Shown here: one piece after another, positions 1 to 6,595 of the stretch | Layout of the letters: every line of letters starts with the position of its first letter | Numbering within the stretch: position 1 is the first letter of the stretch | Assembly (NCBI GenBank): GCA_944385195.1 | Contig: CALWWH010000169.1 | Coordinates: 1 to 10,128, forward strand | Reading direction: 5' to 3' | Source of the DNA: an uncultured Oscillospiraceae bacterium | Lineage (GTDB): Bacteria; Bacillota; Clostridia; Oscillospirales; Oscillospiraceae | Length of the DNA stretch: 10,128 bases | The notes under the pieces: model-generated | Databases searched by the model: none | Told to the model about the DNA's origin: nothing | The model's input: the letters and a program-made list of their open reading frames with translations, nothing else | Translations under genes and position numbers: made by a program

Positions 1-34
1 CCGGGCCTTTTCCTTTTTTTTAATTTTTTTTTTT
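1..34 (+). terminator. Probable 3' half of an intrinsic terminator, cut by the window edge
   Basis: The window opens with CCGGGCCTTTTCC followed directly by eight T's, then two A's and eleven more T's. A GC-rich arm running into a T tract is what the descending arm and U tract of a rho-independent terminator look like, here for a plus-strand gene ending left of the window. The matching ascending arm would lie outside, so the hairpin cannot be confirmed. The T runs could also just be AT-rich spacer. Confidence 0.35.
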
Positions 35-62
35 AGTTAAAGCACGTATACACAGGAGGATA

Positions 63-104
63 CAAATAAAAACCGAACGCCCCGGGACGTACGATTTTTA
101 TTTG
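63..104. terminator. Bidirectional intrinsic terminator downstream of the SDR gene
   Basis: A 42-base hairpin begins five bases past the SDR stop codon. The outer arm (63-72) and its partner (95-104) pair perfectly. The middle (73-94) continues with mostly G-C pairs, two G-T wobbles and one T-T mismatch, leaving almost no loop. With an A-rich arm on one side and a T-rich arm on the other, it reads as a terminator on either strand. It most likely ends the minus-strand SDR transcript and may also stop a plus-strand transcript entering from the left. AGGAGG at 54-59 lies just before it but has no start codon behind it. Confidence 0.75.
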
Positions 105-109
105 CTTGC

Positions 110-898
110 TCAGTTGGGTGCGGCGACCTTGGAGTCCACATGCATGCCCATGCCAGCGGTATGGGCAGAGACCTCAGAGGCAAGATAGAGCACTGCATTG
201 GCCACTTCCTCAGGCTTGGCGTAGCGCTTATCCATAGCGTAGCTCCCCGCCAGCATTGCCATAGCCTCCTCGTGGGTCATGGTATCGCCAAAGAAGTCCT
301 TTTCTATGCGCAGCATCATGGGGGTGTCCACAGGGCCAGGGCAGACGTAGTTCACATGCACACCCACGGGGCCCAGCTCCATAGCGATGCACTTGGTCAG
401 ACCGGCCACCGCGTACTTGGAGGACACATAGGCGCTGTTGCCTGCCGTCGGCTCATATGCCGCCGCAGAGGCAACCACCACCACGGCTCCGGACTGCTTC
501 TCAATGAGGGTAGGCGCCGCATACTTCATCATGAGCATGACGGCAAACACGTTGAGCATATAGGTCTTCTGGAAAAGCTCCAGGGTCATGTCCTGCACAG
601 GATGCGCCTTGCCTTCGTAGCCGGCGTTGGGCACGACGATATCGATCGTCCCGAATTTCGCTTTCGCCCCTTCGACAAAATTCTTGATATCGTCCTCGTT
701 ATTCATATCGGCCACAAAGCCCGCCACCTGGCCGCTCTGCGCTGCCAGCTCCGGAAGAAGCGCGTCAATTTTTTCCTGGCTTGTGGAGGAAAACGCAACC
801 TTCGCGCCCTCGGCGAGAAAGCCCTTGACAATGGCGGTTCCGATGCCGCCGGTGCCGCCTGTGACTAAGACAACCTTGTTTTTCAGTTTGAGATCCAT
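110..898 (-). CDS. Short-chain dehydrogenase/reductase (classical SDR), 262 aa
   Basis: NAD(P)-dependent oxidoreductase of the classical short-chain dehydrogenase/reductase family, expected to be a soluble cytoplasmic multimer. The Rossmann glycine motif TGGTGGIG is at residues 13-20, the adenine-pocket Asp at D64 and the NAG motif at 91-93. The catalytic tetrad is complete: N116, S144, Y157 and K161 (YVSSK). Length is typical. The loop after the second strand (FSSTS, 36-40) lacks the acidic residue usual for strict NAD users, so NADP is possible but unproven. The tail has HVDSK where many family members have VDGG. The start is set by AGGAGGAG seven bases before the ATG. It is a single-gene transcript with its own promoter and terminator, diverging from the polyphosphate operon. 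No neighbour hints at the substrate, so none is assigned. Confidence 0.95.
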   Translation of the reverse strand: MDLKLKNKVVLVTGGTGGIGTAIVKGFLAEGAKVAFSSTSQEKIDALLPELAAQSGQVAGFVADMNNEDDIKNFVEGAKAKFGTIDIVVPNAGYEGKAHPVQDMTLELFQKTYMLNVFAVMLMMKYAAPTLIEKQSGAVVVVASAAAYEPTAGNSAYVSSKYAVAGLTKCIAMELGPVGVHVNYVCPGPVDTPMMLRIEKDFFGDTMTHEEAMAMLAGSYAMDKRYAKPEEVANAVLYLASEVSAHTAGMGMHVDSKVAAPN

Positions 899-941
899 GA
901 CTGAGCTCCTCCTTTTGTTTTGATTTCCTAATTTTTCTTAT

Positions 942-983
942 ACTTATTTCGCTCTTATTGACGTAAATAAGCTCAAAATAAGT
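942..983 (-). promoter_or_regulatory. Nested inverted repeat forming a 5'-terminal mRNA hairpin or operator for the SDR gene
   Basis: Two nested perfect inverted repeats share one centre. The outer 8-bp arms (ACTTATTT, 942-949, and AAATAAGT, 976-983) enclose 6-bp arms (CTTATT, 954-959, and AATAAG, 966-971) around a six-base centre. In the minus-strand transcript the two layers are joined by a G-U wobble, a G-C pair and two A-G mismatches, giving one long stem with a six-base loop. The predicted transcription start (about 985) places the hairpin at the very 5' end of the mRNA. It could protect the RNA from decay, or the DNA symmetry could be a repressor site just downstream of the -10 box. Which applies is inference. 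Confidence 0.55.
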
Positions 984-991
984 CTAAAAAT

Positions 992-1020
992 ATTCTATCA
1001 CTTTTGCAGATAAAAGTCAA
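992..1020 (-). promoter_or_regulatory. SigA-type promoter of the SDR gene
   Basis: On the minus strand, TTGACT (1015-1020) is followed after 17 bp by TAGAAT (992-997). A TGA precedes the -10 box, giving an extended -10 element. Predicted transcription start is near 985, leaving a leader of about 85 bases before the SDR start codon. Confidence 0.8.
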
Positions 1021-1417
1021 GCGCATCACCCCCCGATCAGGCCCCGTTTGGCCGTGTGAAAGGAGGATTTGGCCGCAGAAAAAACCAGAGGCCATCAGGG
1101 TAACATTTGTTCAAGCAGACGAATCGTCCTCCCCCGACGGTAGGCAGGGGCTTTGGCGCGGCTGGCGCCGGGGATTGCCGAGGTTTGCAGCACCCCCAGC
1201 TTTATATAAATTTTACATTTTTTTAACCGCTTTCTGGTGGCTTAGCGCTTTGAGATTGGGTATCCTATTTAAGAATATGCGCAAAAGCAGCACAAGGTCC
1301 GAGCATTTGACACGGCGTTTTGCCGCCTGGACAGGCCCATCCCCTGCCGGGCAAGGCGAAAGCGCGTAAGGCCGTCCGCCGCTCAGATCTTGGCTATGGC
1401 ACAAACAGGAGGTTCAA
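1021..1417. other. Long intergenic region upstream of ppx, no convincing gene
   Basis: Roughly 400 bases separate the SDR promoter from ppx. No reading frame here has a ribosome binding site plus coding character. The contents are a GC-rich first part with TTTGGCCG repeated at 1048-1055 and 1070-1077, then an AT-rich patch (about 1201-1227) starting with the perfect palindrome TTTATATAAA (1201-1210). A TTGACA at 1307-1312 has no good -10 partner, and small GC hairpins lie near 1314-1326. The ppx promoter must lie here or further upstream, but none matches consensus well. A weak candidate is TTGAGA (1250-1255) with GAATAT 17 bp on. A long structured leader or small RNA is possible. No known RNA family was recognised. 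Confidence 0.5.
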
Positions 1418-2329
1418 ATGTGGGCAATCATTGATATTGGCTCCAATACGATCCGGCTGGTGATCTATGTCATAGAACAGGGCCAGCCGCGGCCGATGCT
1501 GAACAAAAAATACGCCGTAGGACTGGCAGGGTATGTCGACCAGACGAATCGGATTCAGGACGAAGGCGTCCAGGTCTTATTGGAAGCGCTGACGGAAATC
1601 AAAACGATTCTGGACCACATTCGTCCCCAGTGCGTCTTCCCCTTCGGCACCGCCGCCCTGCGCAACAGCGCCAACGGAGCGGAAATCGTTTCGCTGATCA
1701 GACAGCGCTGCGGGCTGGACATCCGAATCCTGACCGGTGAAGAAGAGGCGGTGTTTGACTACTACGGCGCCCAGCAGGACGGAATCGGCCAGAGCGGACT
1801 GCTGGTCGATGTGGGCGGCGGCAGTACGGAGCTGACGTATTTCAAAGACCGCAAGGTTCTATACGGGCTTTCCATCCCCCTGGGCTCGCTCAACCTGTAC
1901 AAATCCCAGGTAGAGGGGCTGATTCCCACGCTCAAAGAAGCCCGCCGCATCAAAAAAGTGGTCGGTGGAGCGCTCTGTCAGCTTCCCCTGTCGGCAGACC
2001 AGCTGGCGGGGCAGCCCATTTACAGCGTCGGCGGCACCGCCCGCACCGCGCTCAAGCTCATGCAAAAGCGCTATGGGCTCGGCGGGTCGAATGCCTACAC
2101 CCGGGCCCAGCTCAAGCAGTTCCTCCTGGAGCTTGAAAACGATCCCAGGGACTTGACGCAGTATATCCTCCGCACAGCGCCGGAACGAATCCACACCCTC
2201 ATCCCCGGCCTGCTGGTGTTCCAGACCGTCTCTAAACAGTATCAATCCGGCAGCTTCATCACCAGCCGCTACGGCGTGCGGGAGGGGTATTTAGTCCACT
2301 GCCTGGAGCAAAAGGGGGTTCTATCATGA
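1418..2329 (+). CDS. ppx: Exopolyphosphatase / Ppx-GppA phosphatase family, short form, 303 aa
   Basis: Predicted to remove terminal phosphate from polyphosphate, or from pppGpp if it is GppA-like; the sequence does not separate these activities. It shows the ASKHA (actin-like) phosphatase motifs in order: phosphate-1 loop DIGSNTIRL (6-14), GTAALRNSAN (77-86), TGEEEA with the candidate catalytic glutamate (106-111), phosphate-2 loop DVGGGSTE (131-138) and SVGGTAR (203-209). At about 300 residues it is the two-domain form, lacking the C-terminal HD-like domain of E. coli PPX. It begins at an ATG five bases after AGGAGG, and its stop codon overlaps the ppk start (ATGA), so the two are very likely cotranscribed and translationally coupled. 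The ppk partner favours a polyphosphate role. Confidence 0.93.
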   Translation: MWAIIDIGSNTIRLVIYVIEQGQPRPMLNKKYAVGLAGYVDQTNRIQDEGVQVLLEALTEIKTILDHIRPQCVFPFGTAALRNSANGAEIVSLIRQRCGLDIRILTGEEEAVFDYYGAQQDGIGQSGLLVDVGGGSTELTYFKDRKVLYGLSIPLGSLNLYKSQVEGLIPTLKEARRIKKVVGGALCQLPLSADQLAGQPIYSVGGTARTALKLMQKRYGLGGSNAYTRAQLKQFLLELENDPRDLTQYILRTAPERIHTLIPGLLVFQTVSKQYQSGSFITSRYGVREGYLVHCLEQKGVLS

Positions 2330-4440
2330 ATGAACTGTACAAAAAAGGCTTCACCCAAAACCGGGAGCTGTCCTGGCTGCGCTTTAATGACAGAGTCTTA
2401 TCCGAGGCTATGGACGAGTCGGTCCCGCTGCTGGAGCGGCTGAAGTTCATCGCCATCTTTAGCAGCAACCTGGATGAGTTTTTCATGATCCGGGTGGGCA
2501 GTCTTTTCGACATTCTCAGCGTCGGCGACGGCACGGTCGATAACAGGTCCGGCATGACGCCGGAAGAGCAGCTCAAAGTGATTTTTGCCGCGGTGGCTCC
2601 TTTATATAGAAAGCGCGACCAGGTCTTTCAGGAGGTTGAACATCAGCTGCGCGCCTACGGCATCACCCATCTGCCCTATGACCAGCTGGAAAAATCCGAA
2701 CGAAAAACCGTCCGGCAATATTACGAGGCCTTCATACAGCCGGTGCTCTCCCCGCAGATTATCGACACCCACCACCCCTTCCCCCACCTGGCCAACGGCG
2801 TCATCCACGTGGGGGTTAAGATCCAGCACAAAAACCGGGAGGTCTTCGGCGTGGTTCCAATGCCGGCCTCGCTGCCCGCGCTTTTTTACCTTCCGGGCAG
2901 CCAGACGCGGTATATCCGCTTGGAAAACATTGTCTTGGAATATGCCGATCAGTTGTTTTCCCCCTTCACGGTTCTGGAAAAGGTCTTGTTTCGCGTGACC
3001 CGCAATGCCGATGTCAATCCCGATGACGAGGTCTTTGCAGACGAATCGGATTTTCGCCAGCGGGTGAAAAAAGCGCTCCACCAGCGCCAGAGGCTCGCGC
3101 CGGTCCGCCTGGAACTTTCCGGCCCTATCAGCAAAAAATTCGCAGCTTACATGATGGATAAGCTTAAGATCGCCCCGGAGCAGATCTACACGGCCGAGGC
3201 CCCCATGAAGATGGGATATGTTTACGCACTGGCCGACAAACTTTCCAAGTCCAAACAGAAAATCCTGATCTATCCCAAATTCGTCCCCGTCTGGCCCAGT
3301 GCGGTAAACCCCCACAAGAGCCTCCTGCGGCAGGTGCAAAAGAGGGACATCCTCTTGTCCTACCCCTATGAGAGCATGGAGCCCTTTTTGCAGCTGATCC
3401 GTGAGGCGGCCTATGACCCCCGGGTGATCTCGATCAAAATCACCATCTACCGCCTGGCCAGCCACACAAAGCTCGTCGAGTATCTCTGCGCCGCGGCGGA
3501 AAACGGGAAGGATGTCACTGTGCTCATCGAGCTGCGGGCAAGGTTTGACGAGCAGAATAACATCGACTGGTCCGAACGCCTGGAAGAGGCCGGATGCAAC
3601 GTCACCTACGGTTTCGATTTTTATAAGGTGTATTCCAAGCTCTGCCTGATCACCATGAAAGGCAAGTCCGGGATAGACTATATCACCCAGGTGGGCACGG
3701 GAAACTATAACGAAAGCACGGCCAAGCTCTATACCGATCTGTCTTTGCTGACCGCTCACCCGGCCATCGGGCATGACGCGGCGGAGTTTTTCAAAAACAT
3801 GTCCATCTCCAATCTGCAAGGCGAATACCAGCATCTGCTGGTGGCGCCGGTTTCTTTGAAGTCCACGCTGCTTAAAATGATCGATGAAGAAATTGCCAAG
3901 GGGGCAGAAGGACGGATCTTTATCAAAATCAACTCCCTGACTGATGCAGACATTCTCAGCAAACTGTCTGAGGCCTCCTGTGCGGGCGTCAAGATCCAGA
4001 TGATCATCCGCGGCATTTGCTGTCTCCTGCCCGGGATTGCTGGGAAGACAGAAAACATCCAGATCAGCAGCATCATCGGCCGGTTTTTGGAGCATTCCCG
4101 CATTTATTGTTTCGGAACCGGGGCAAACGAAAAGATGTATCTCTCCTCGGCGGATTTTATGACCCGCAACACCGAGCGGCGGGTGGAGGTGGCCTGCCCG
4201 ATCTATAGCAGCCACGTACGCGAAAAAATACACAAACTCATCCAGGCCCAATCCCACGATACGCTCAAAGCCAGAGTGCTCATGGCTGACGGCGCCTACG
4301 TACAGACCCCCGGGGAATCCCCTTTTGACAGTCAGGCGTATTTGATGCAGGAGGCTGCCAAAAGCGCCTACGCTGATGCGCAGCCCTCTGCCAGGCAATC
4401 GGGATGGTTCCGGGCGCTTCGCCGCCGCTTCAAGCCGTGA
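2326..4440 (+). CDS. ppk: Polyphosphate kinase 1 (PPK1), 704 aa, with Tyr at the phospho-histidine position
   Basis: PPK1 reversibly moves the gamma phosphate of ATP onto polyphosphate through a phosphohistidine intermediate. The N-terminal region carries SSNLDEF (46-52), matching the nucleotide-binding Asn of E. coli. After the head domain, the two phospholipase-D-like C domains follow. Residues equivalent to E. coli magnesium ligands R375 and R405 are R376 (IYRLAS) and R406 (RARFDE). The second catalytic histidine (E. coli H592) is H590 in FLEHSR, and YLSSADFMTRN (605-615) is intact. However, E. coli H435, the phosphorylated residue in KIHAK, aligns without gaps to Y436 in KVYSK, and E. coli H454 aligns to Q455. 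Length and frame are otherwise normal. Family assignment is secure; activity is uncertain. The start codon overlaps the ppx stop, with GGGGG upstream as binding site. No U-tract terminator follows. Confidence 0.95.
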   Translation: MNELYKKGFTQNRELSWLRFNDRVLSEAMDESVPLLERLKFIAIFSSNLDEFFMIRVGSLFDILSVGDGTVDNRSGMTPEEQLKVIFAAVAPLYRKRDQVFQEVEHQLRAYGITHLPYDQLEKSERKTVRQYYEAFIQPVLSPQIIDTHHPFPHLANGVIHVGVKIQHKNREVFGVVPMPASLPALFYLPGSQTRYIRLENIVLEYADQLFSPFTVLEKVLFRVTRNADVNPDDEVFADESDFRQRVKKALHQRQRLAPVRLELSGPISKKFAAYMMDKLKIAPEQIYTAEAPMKMGYVYALADKLSKSKQKILIYPKFVPVWPSAVNPHKSLLRQVQKRDILLSYPYESMEPFLQLIREAAYDPRVISIKITIYRLASHTKLVEYLCAAAENGKDVTVLIELRARFDEQNNIDWSERLEEAGCNVTYGFDFYKVYSKLCLITMKGKSGIDYITQVGTGNYNESTAKLYTDLSLLTAHPAIGHDAAEFFKNMSISNLQGEYQHLLVAPVSLKSTLLKMIDEEIAKGAEGRIFIKINSLTDADILSKLSEASCAGVKIQMIIRGICCLLPGIAGKTENIQISSIIGRFLEHSRIYCFGTGANEKMYLSSADFMTRNTERRVEVACPIYSSHVREKIHKLIQAQSHDTLKARVLMADGAYVQTPGESPFDSQAYLMQEAAKSAYADAQPSARQSGWFRALRRRFKP

Positions 4441-4462
4441 GACATGGCCTTGCCCGTTCCCA

Positions 4463-4488
4463 GCCGGGGCCGGATTGACAGCCCCGGC
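4463..4488. repeat. GC-rich inverted repeat enclosing the uvrB -35 box
   Basis: GCCGGGGC (4463-4470) and its exact reverse complement GCCCCGGC (4481-4488) flank a ten-base loop that contains the whole -35 hexamer TTGACA of the uvrB promoter. No T tract follows, so it is a poor intrinsic terminator for ppk. The symmetry around a promoter box suits a repressor site or a pause hairpin in the ppk read-through transcript. Function is inferred. Confidence 0.55.
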
Positions 4489-4504
4489 GTCACCGTGCTA
4501 TAAT
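4475..4504 (+). promoter_or_regulatory. Near-perfect SigA promoter of uvrB
   Basis: Both hexamers match consensus exactly: TTGACA (4475-4480) and TATAAT (4499-4504), 18 bp apart, with TGC before the -10 as an extended element. Predicted start of transcription is about 4511. No canonical Gram-positive LexA box (CGAAC-N4-GTTCG type) was seen between 4441 and 4556. Confidence 0.88.
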
Positions 4505-4541
4505 GGACTCTCACGAGAAAAAACCAAGGGATTTTATCTCT

Positions 4542-4548
4542 AAAGGAG
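4542..4548 (+). promoter_or_regulatory. Ribosome binding site that fixes the uvrB start
   Basis: AAAGGAG lies eight bases before the ATG at 4557. The frame is open further upstream to an ATG at 4503, but that codon overlaps the -10 box and would not be in the mRNA, so the start is 4557. Confidence 0.85.
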
Positions 4549-4556
4549 CGGTGACC

Positions 4557-6593
4557 ATGTCCGATTTTAAGCTCAAAGCCCCTTTCCAGGCCACCGGCGA
4601 TCAGCCGCAGGCCATAGAAACGCTCGTCAGGGGCCTGGAACTGGGCCTGGGCGAGCAGACCCTGCTGGGCGTCACCGGCTCCGGCAAGACCTATACCATG
4701 GCCTCCGTCATCGAGCGGCTCAACCGCCCGACGCTGGTGCTGGCCCACAACAAGACCCTGGCCGCGCAGCTGTGCTCGGAGTTTAAGGCCTTCTTTCCGG
4801 ACAATGCCGTGGAATATTTCGTCTCCTACTACGACTACTACCAGCCGGAGGCGTACATTCCCCACACAGACACCTATATTGAGAAGGACAGCGCCATCAA
4901 CGACGAGATCGAGCGTCTGCGCCACAGCGCCACCTCCTCCCTCTTTGAGCGGCGGGACGTCATTGTCGTCTCTTCCGTCAGCTGCATCTACGGCCTGGGC
5001 GACCCCATCGATTACTCCAGCATGGTCATCAGCCTGCGCACCGGGCAGCAGTGGGAGCGCGAGGCGCTGCTGGCAAAGCTGGTGGACATCCGCTATGAGC
5101 GCAACGACGTCAATTTTGTCCGCAACACCTTCCGCGTCCGGGGCGACACCGTGGAGATCTATCCGGTCTACAGCCAGAACACCGCCATCCGCGTGGAGTT
5201 CTTCGGCGACGAGATCGACCGCATCAGCCAGATCAATCCCCTCACCGGCGAGGCCCAGCGCATCCTTGCCCACTGCGCCATCTATCCGGCCTCCCACTAT
5301 GTGGCCTCCAAGGAGAAAATGGCCGCCGCCATCGAGGAGATCCGCCGGGAGTGCGACGAGCGCGTGGTCTGGTTCCGCGAACACGACAAGTTGCTGGAGG
5401 CCCAGCGCATCGCCCAGCGCACCAACTATGACATCGAAATGCTGACCGAGATCGGCTTTTGCACCGGCATTGAGAACTATTCCCGCATCATCGCCGGCCG
5501 GGCTCCCGGCAGCGCGCCCATGACCCTGCTGGACTACTTCCCCAAGGATTTTCTCATGTTCATCGACGAGAGCCATGTGACGCTGCCCCAGGTGCGCGCC
5601 ATGTATAACGGCGACCACGCCCGCAAGACCAGTCTGGTGGACTACGGCTTCCGCCTGCCCTCGGCCTATGACAACCGTCCGCTGACCTTTCCGGAGTTTG
5701 AAGCGCGCATCAACCAGGTGGTCTACGTCTCCGCCACCCCCGGCGAGTACGAGCGCAGCCGTTCCGGCCAGATCGCCCAGCAGGTCATCCGCCCCACGGG
5801 GCTGCTGGACCCGGAAGTCATCGTCCGCCCCATTGAGGGCCAGATCGACGACCTCATCAGCGAGTGCAACGCCCTGGCCGCCAAGGATCAGCGCGTATTG
5901 GTGACCACGCTGACCAAAAAAATGGCCGAGGATCTGACGACCTATATGGCCCAGTCCGGCGTCCGGGTGCGCTACATGCACTCCGACATCGGCGCCATGG
6001 AGCGTATGGAGATCATCCGCGACCTGCGTCTGGCGAAGTTCGACGTCCTGGTAGGCATCAACCTCCTGCGCGAGGGCCTGGATCTGCCGGAGGTTGCCCT
6101 GGTGGCCATTCTGGACGCAGACAAGGAGGGCTTTTTGCGCTCCGAGACCTCGCTGATCCAGACCATCGGCCGCGCCGCCCGCAACGCCGAAGGCCGTGTC
6201 ATCCTCTACGCCGACACCATCACGCCCTCCATGCGCGCGACCATGGACGAGACCGAGCGCCGCCGGGACATCCAGCAGCGCTACAATGAGGCCCACGGCA
6301 TCGTGCCCAAGACCATCATCAAGTCCGTCCGGGAGCTGTTGGAGATCAGCCAGGAGGTCACCGAGAGCTACCGCAAGGACGGCGTGAAGATGACCTCGCC
6401 GGAGCGCAAAAAGGAGATCGAGCGCCTGGAAAAGCAGATGCGCGAGGCCGCCCGCATGATGGAATACGAATACGCTGCCGTCCTGCGCGACCAGATCATC
6501 GAGCTGCGCGGCATCGAGAGCGGCAAGGCGCCCACAGCCACCACAGCTGGTACAAAACCAAAACGCAGCAGTGCGCGCCGCCATCGCTCCTGA
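4557..6593 (+). CDS. uvrB: UvrABC system protein B (excinuclease subunit), 678 aa
   Basis: DNA damage-verifying helicase-like ATPase of nucleotide excision repair. UvrA loads it on lesions, then it recruits UvrC for dual incision. Visible features in order: Walker A GVTGSGKT (38-45), the tyrosine-rich beta-hairpin that clamps DNA (SYYDYYQPEAYIP, 90-102), Walker B/DEAD-type DESH (337-340), helicase motifs V and VI in GINLLREGLDLPEV and QTIGRAARN, and the C-terminal UVR coiled coil that contacts UvrC (about 625-660). The basic tail after it (KPKRSSARRHRS) is a little longer than needed. Length is normal. The gene has its own strong promoter and terminator and no uvrA next to it, unlike the uvrBA operons of many Bacillota. 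Its codon use is more GC-rich than ppx-ppk. Confidence 0.98.
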   Translation: MSDFKLKAPFQATGDQPQAIETLVRGLELGLGEQTLLGVTGSGKTYTMASVIERLNRPTLVLAHNKTLAAQLCSEFKAFFPDNAVEYFVSYYDYYQPEAYIPHTDTYIEKDSAINDEIERLRHSATSSLFERRDVIVVSSVSCIYGLGDPIDYSSMVISLRTGQQWEREALLAKLVDIRYERNDVNFVRNTFRVRGDTVEIYPVYSQNTAIRVEFFGDEIDRISQINPLTGEAQRILAHCAIYPASHYVASKEKMAAAIEEIRRECDERVVWFREHDKLLEAQRIAQRTNYDIEMLTEIGFCTGIENYSRIIAGRAPGSAPMTLLDYFPKDFLMFIDESHVTLPQVRAMYNGDHARKTSLVDYGFRLPSAYDNRPLTFPEFEARINQVVYVSATPGEYERSRSGQIAQQVIRPTGLLDPEVIVRPIEGQIDDLISECNALAAKDQRVLVTTLTKKMAEDLTTYMAQSGVRVRYMHSDIGAMERMEIIRDLRLAKFDVLVGINLLREGLDLPEVALVAILDADKEGFLRSETSLIQTIGRAARNAEGRVILYADTITPSMRATMDETERRRDIQQRYNEAHGIVPKTIIKSVRELLEISQEVTESYRKDGVKMTSPERKKEIERLEKQMREAARMMEYEYAAVLRDQIIELRGIESGKAPTATTAGTKPKRSSARRHRS

Positions 6594-6595
6594 GC

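Noticed and set aside
54..59. AGGAGG on the plus strand near the left edge, as a possible ribosome binding site
   Set aside because: No start codon follows at a usable distance and the next sequence is the terminator hairpin.
1307..1335. TTGACA upstream of ppx as its promoter
   Set aside because: The sequence 16-18 bp downstream (around GACAGG) does not resemble a -10 box.
1004..1369. Plus-strand open frame of 121 codons upstream of ppx
   Set aside because: It starts with TTG inside the SDR promoter, has no ribosome binding site and shows no domain. The hydrophobic stretch is only the AT-rich patch read in one frame.
1213..1404. Minus-strand 63-codon frame in the same intergenic region
   Set aside because: No ribosome binding site, no recognisable motif, and composition follows the local DNA.
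2602..4398. 598-codon open frame antisense to ppk
   Set aside because: Shadow of a GC-rich gene: ppk has intact family motifs, and this frame has none and no ribosome binding site.
4463..4498. GC hairpin after ppk as an intrinsic terminator
   Set aside because: No T tract follows the stem and it is interlocked with the uvrB promoter, so termination there is doubtful.
4503..4556. N-terminal extension of UvrB from the ATG at 4503
   Set aside because: The ATG overlaps the TATAAT box and lies before the predicted transcription start. The ATG at 4557 has a proper ribosome binding site.
4368..6584. 738-codon open frame antisense to uvrB
   Set aside because: It spans uvrB and its promoter, gives a low-complexity Ala/Gly/Leu/His/Asp-rich product without motifs, and is explained by GC-rich codon use.
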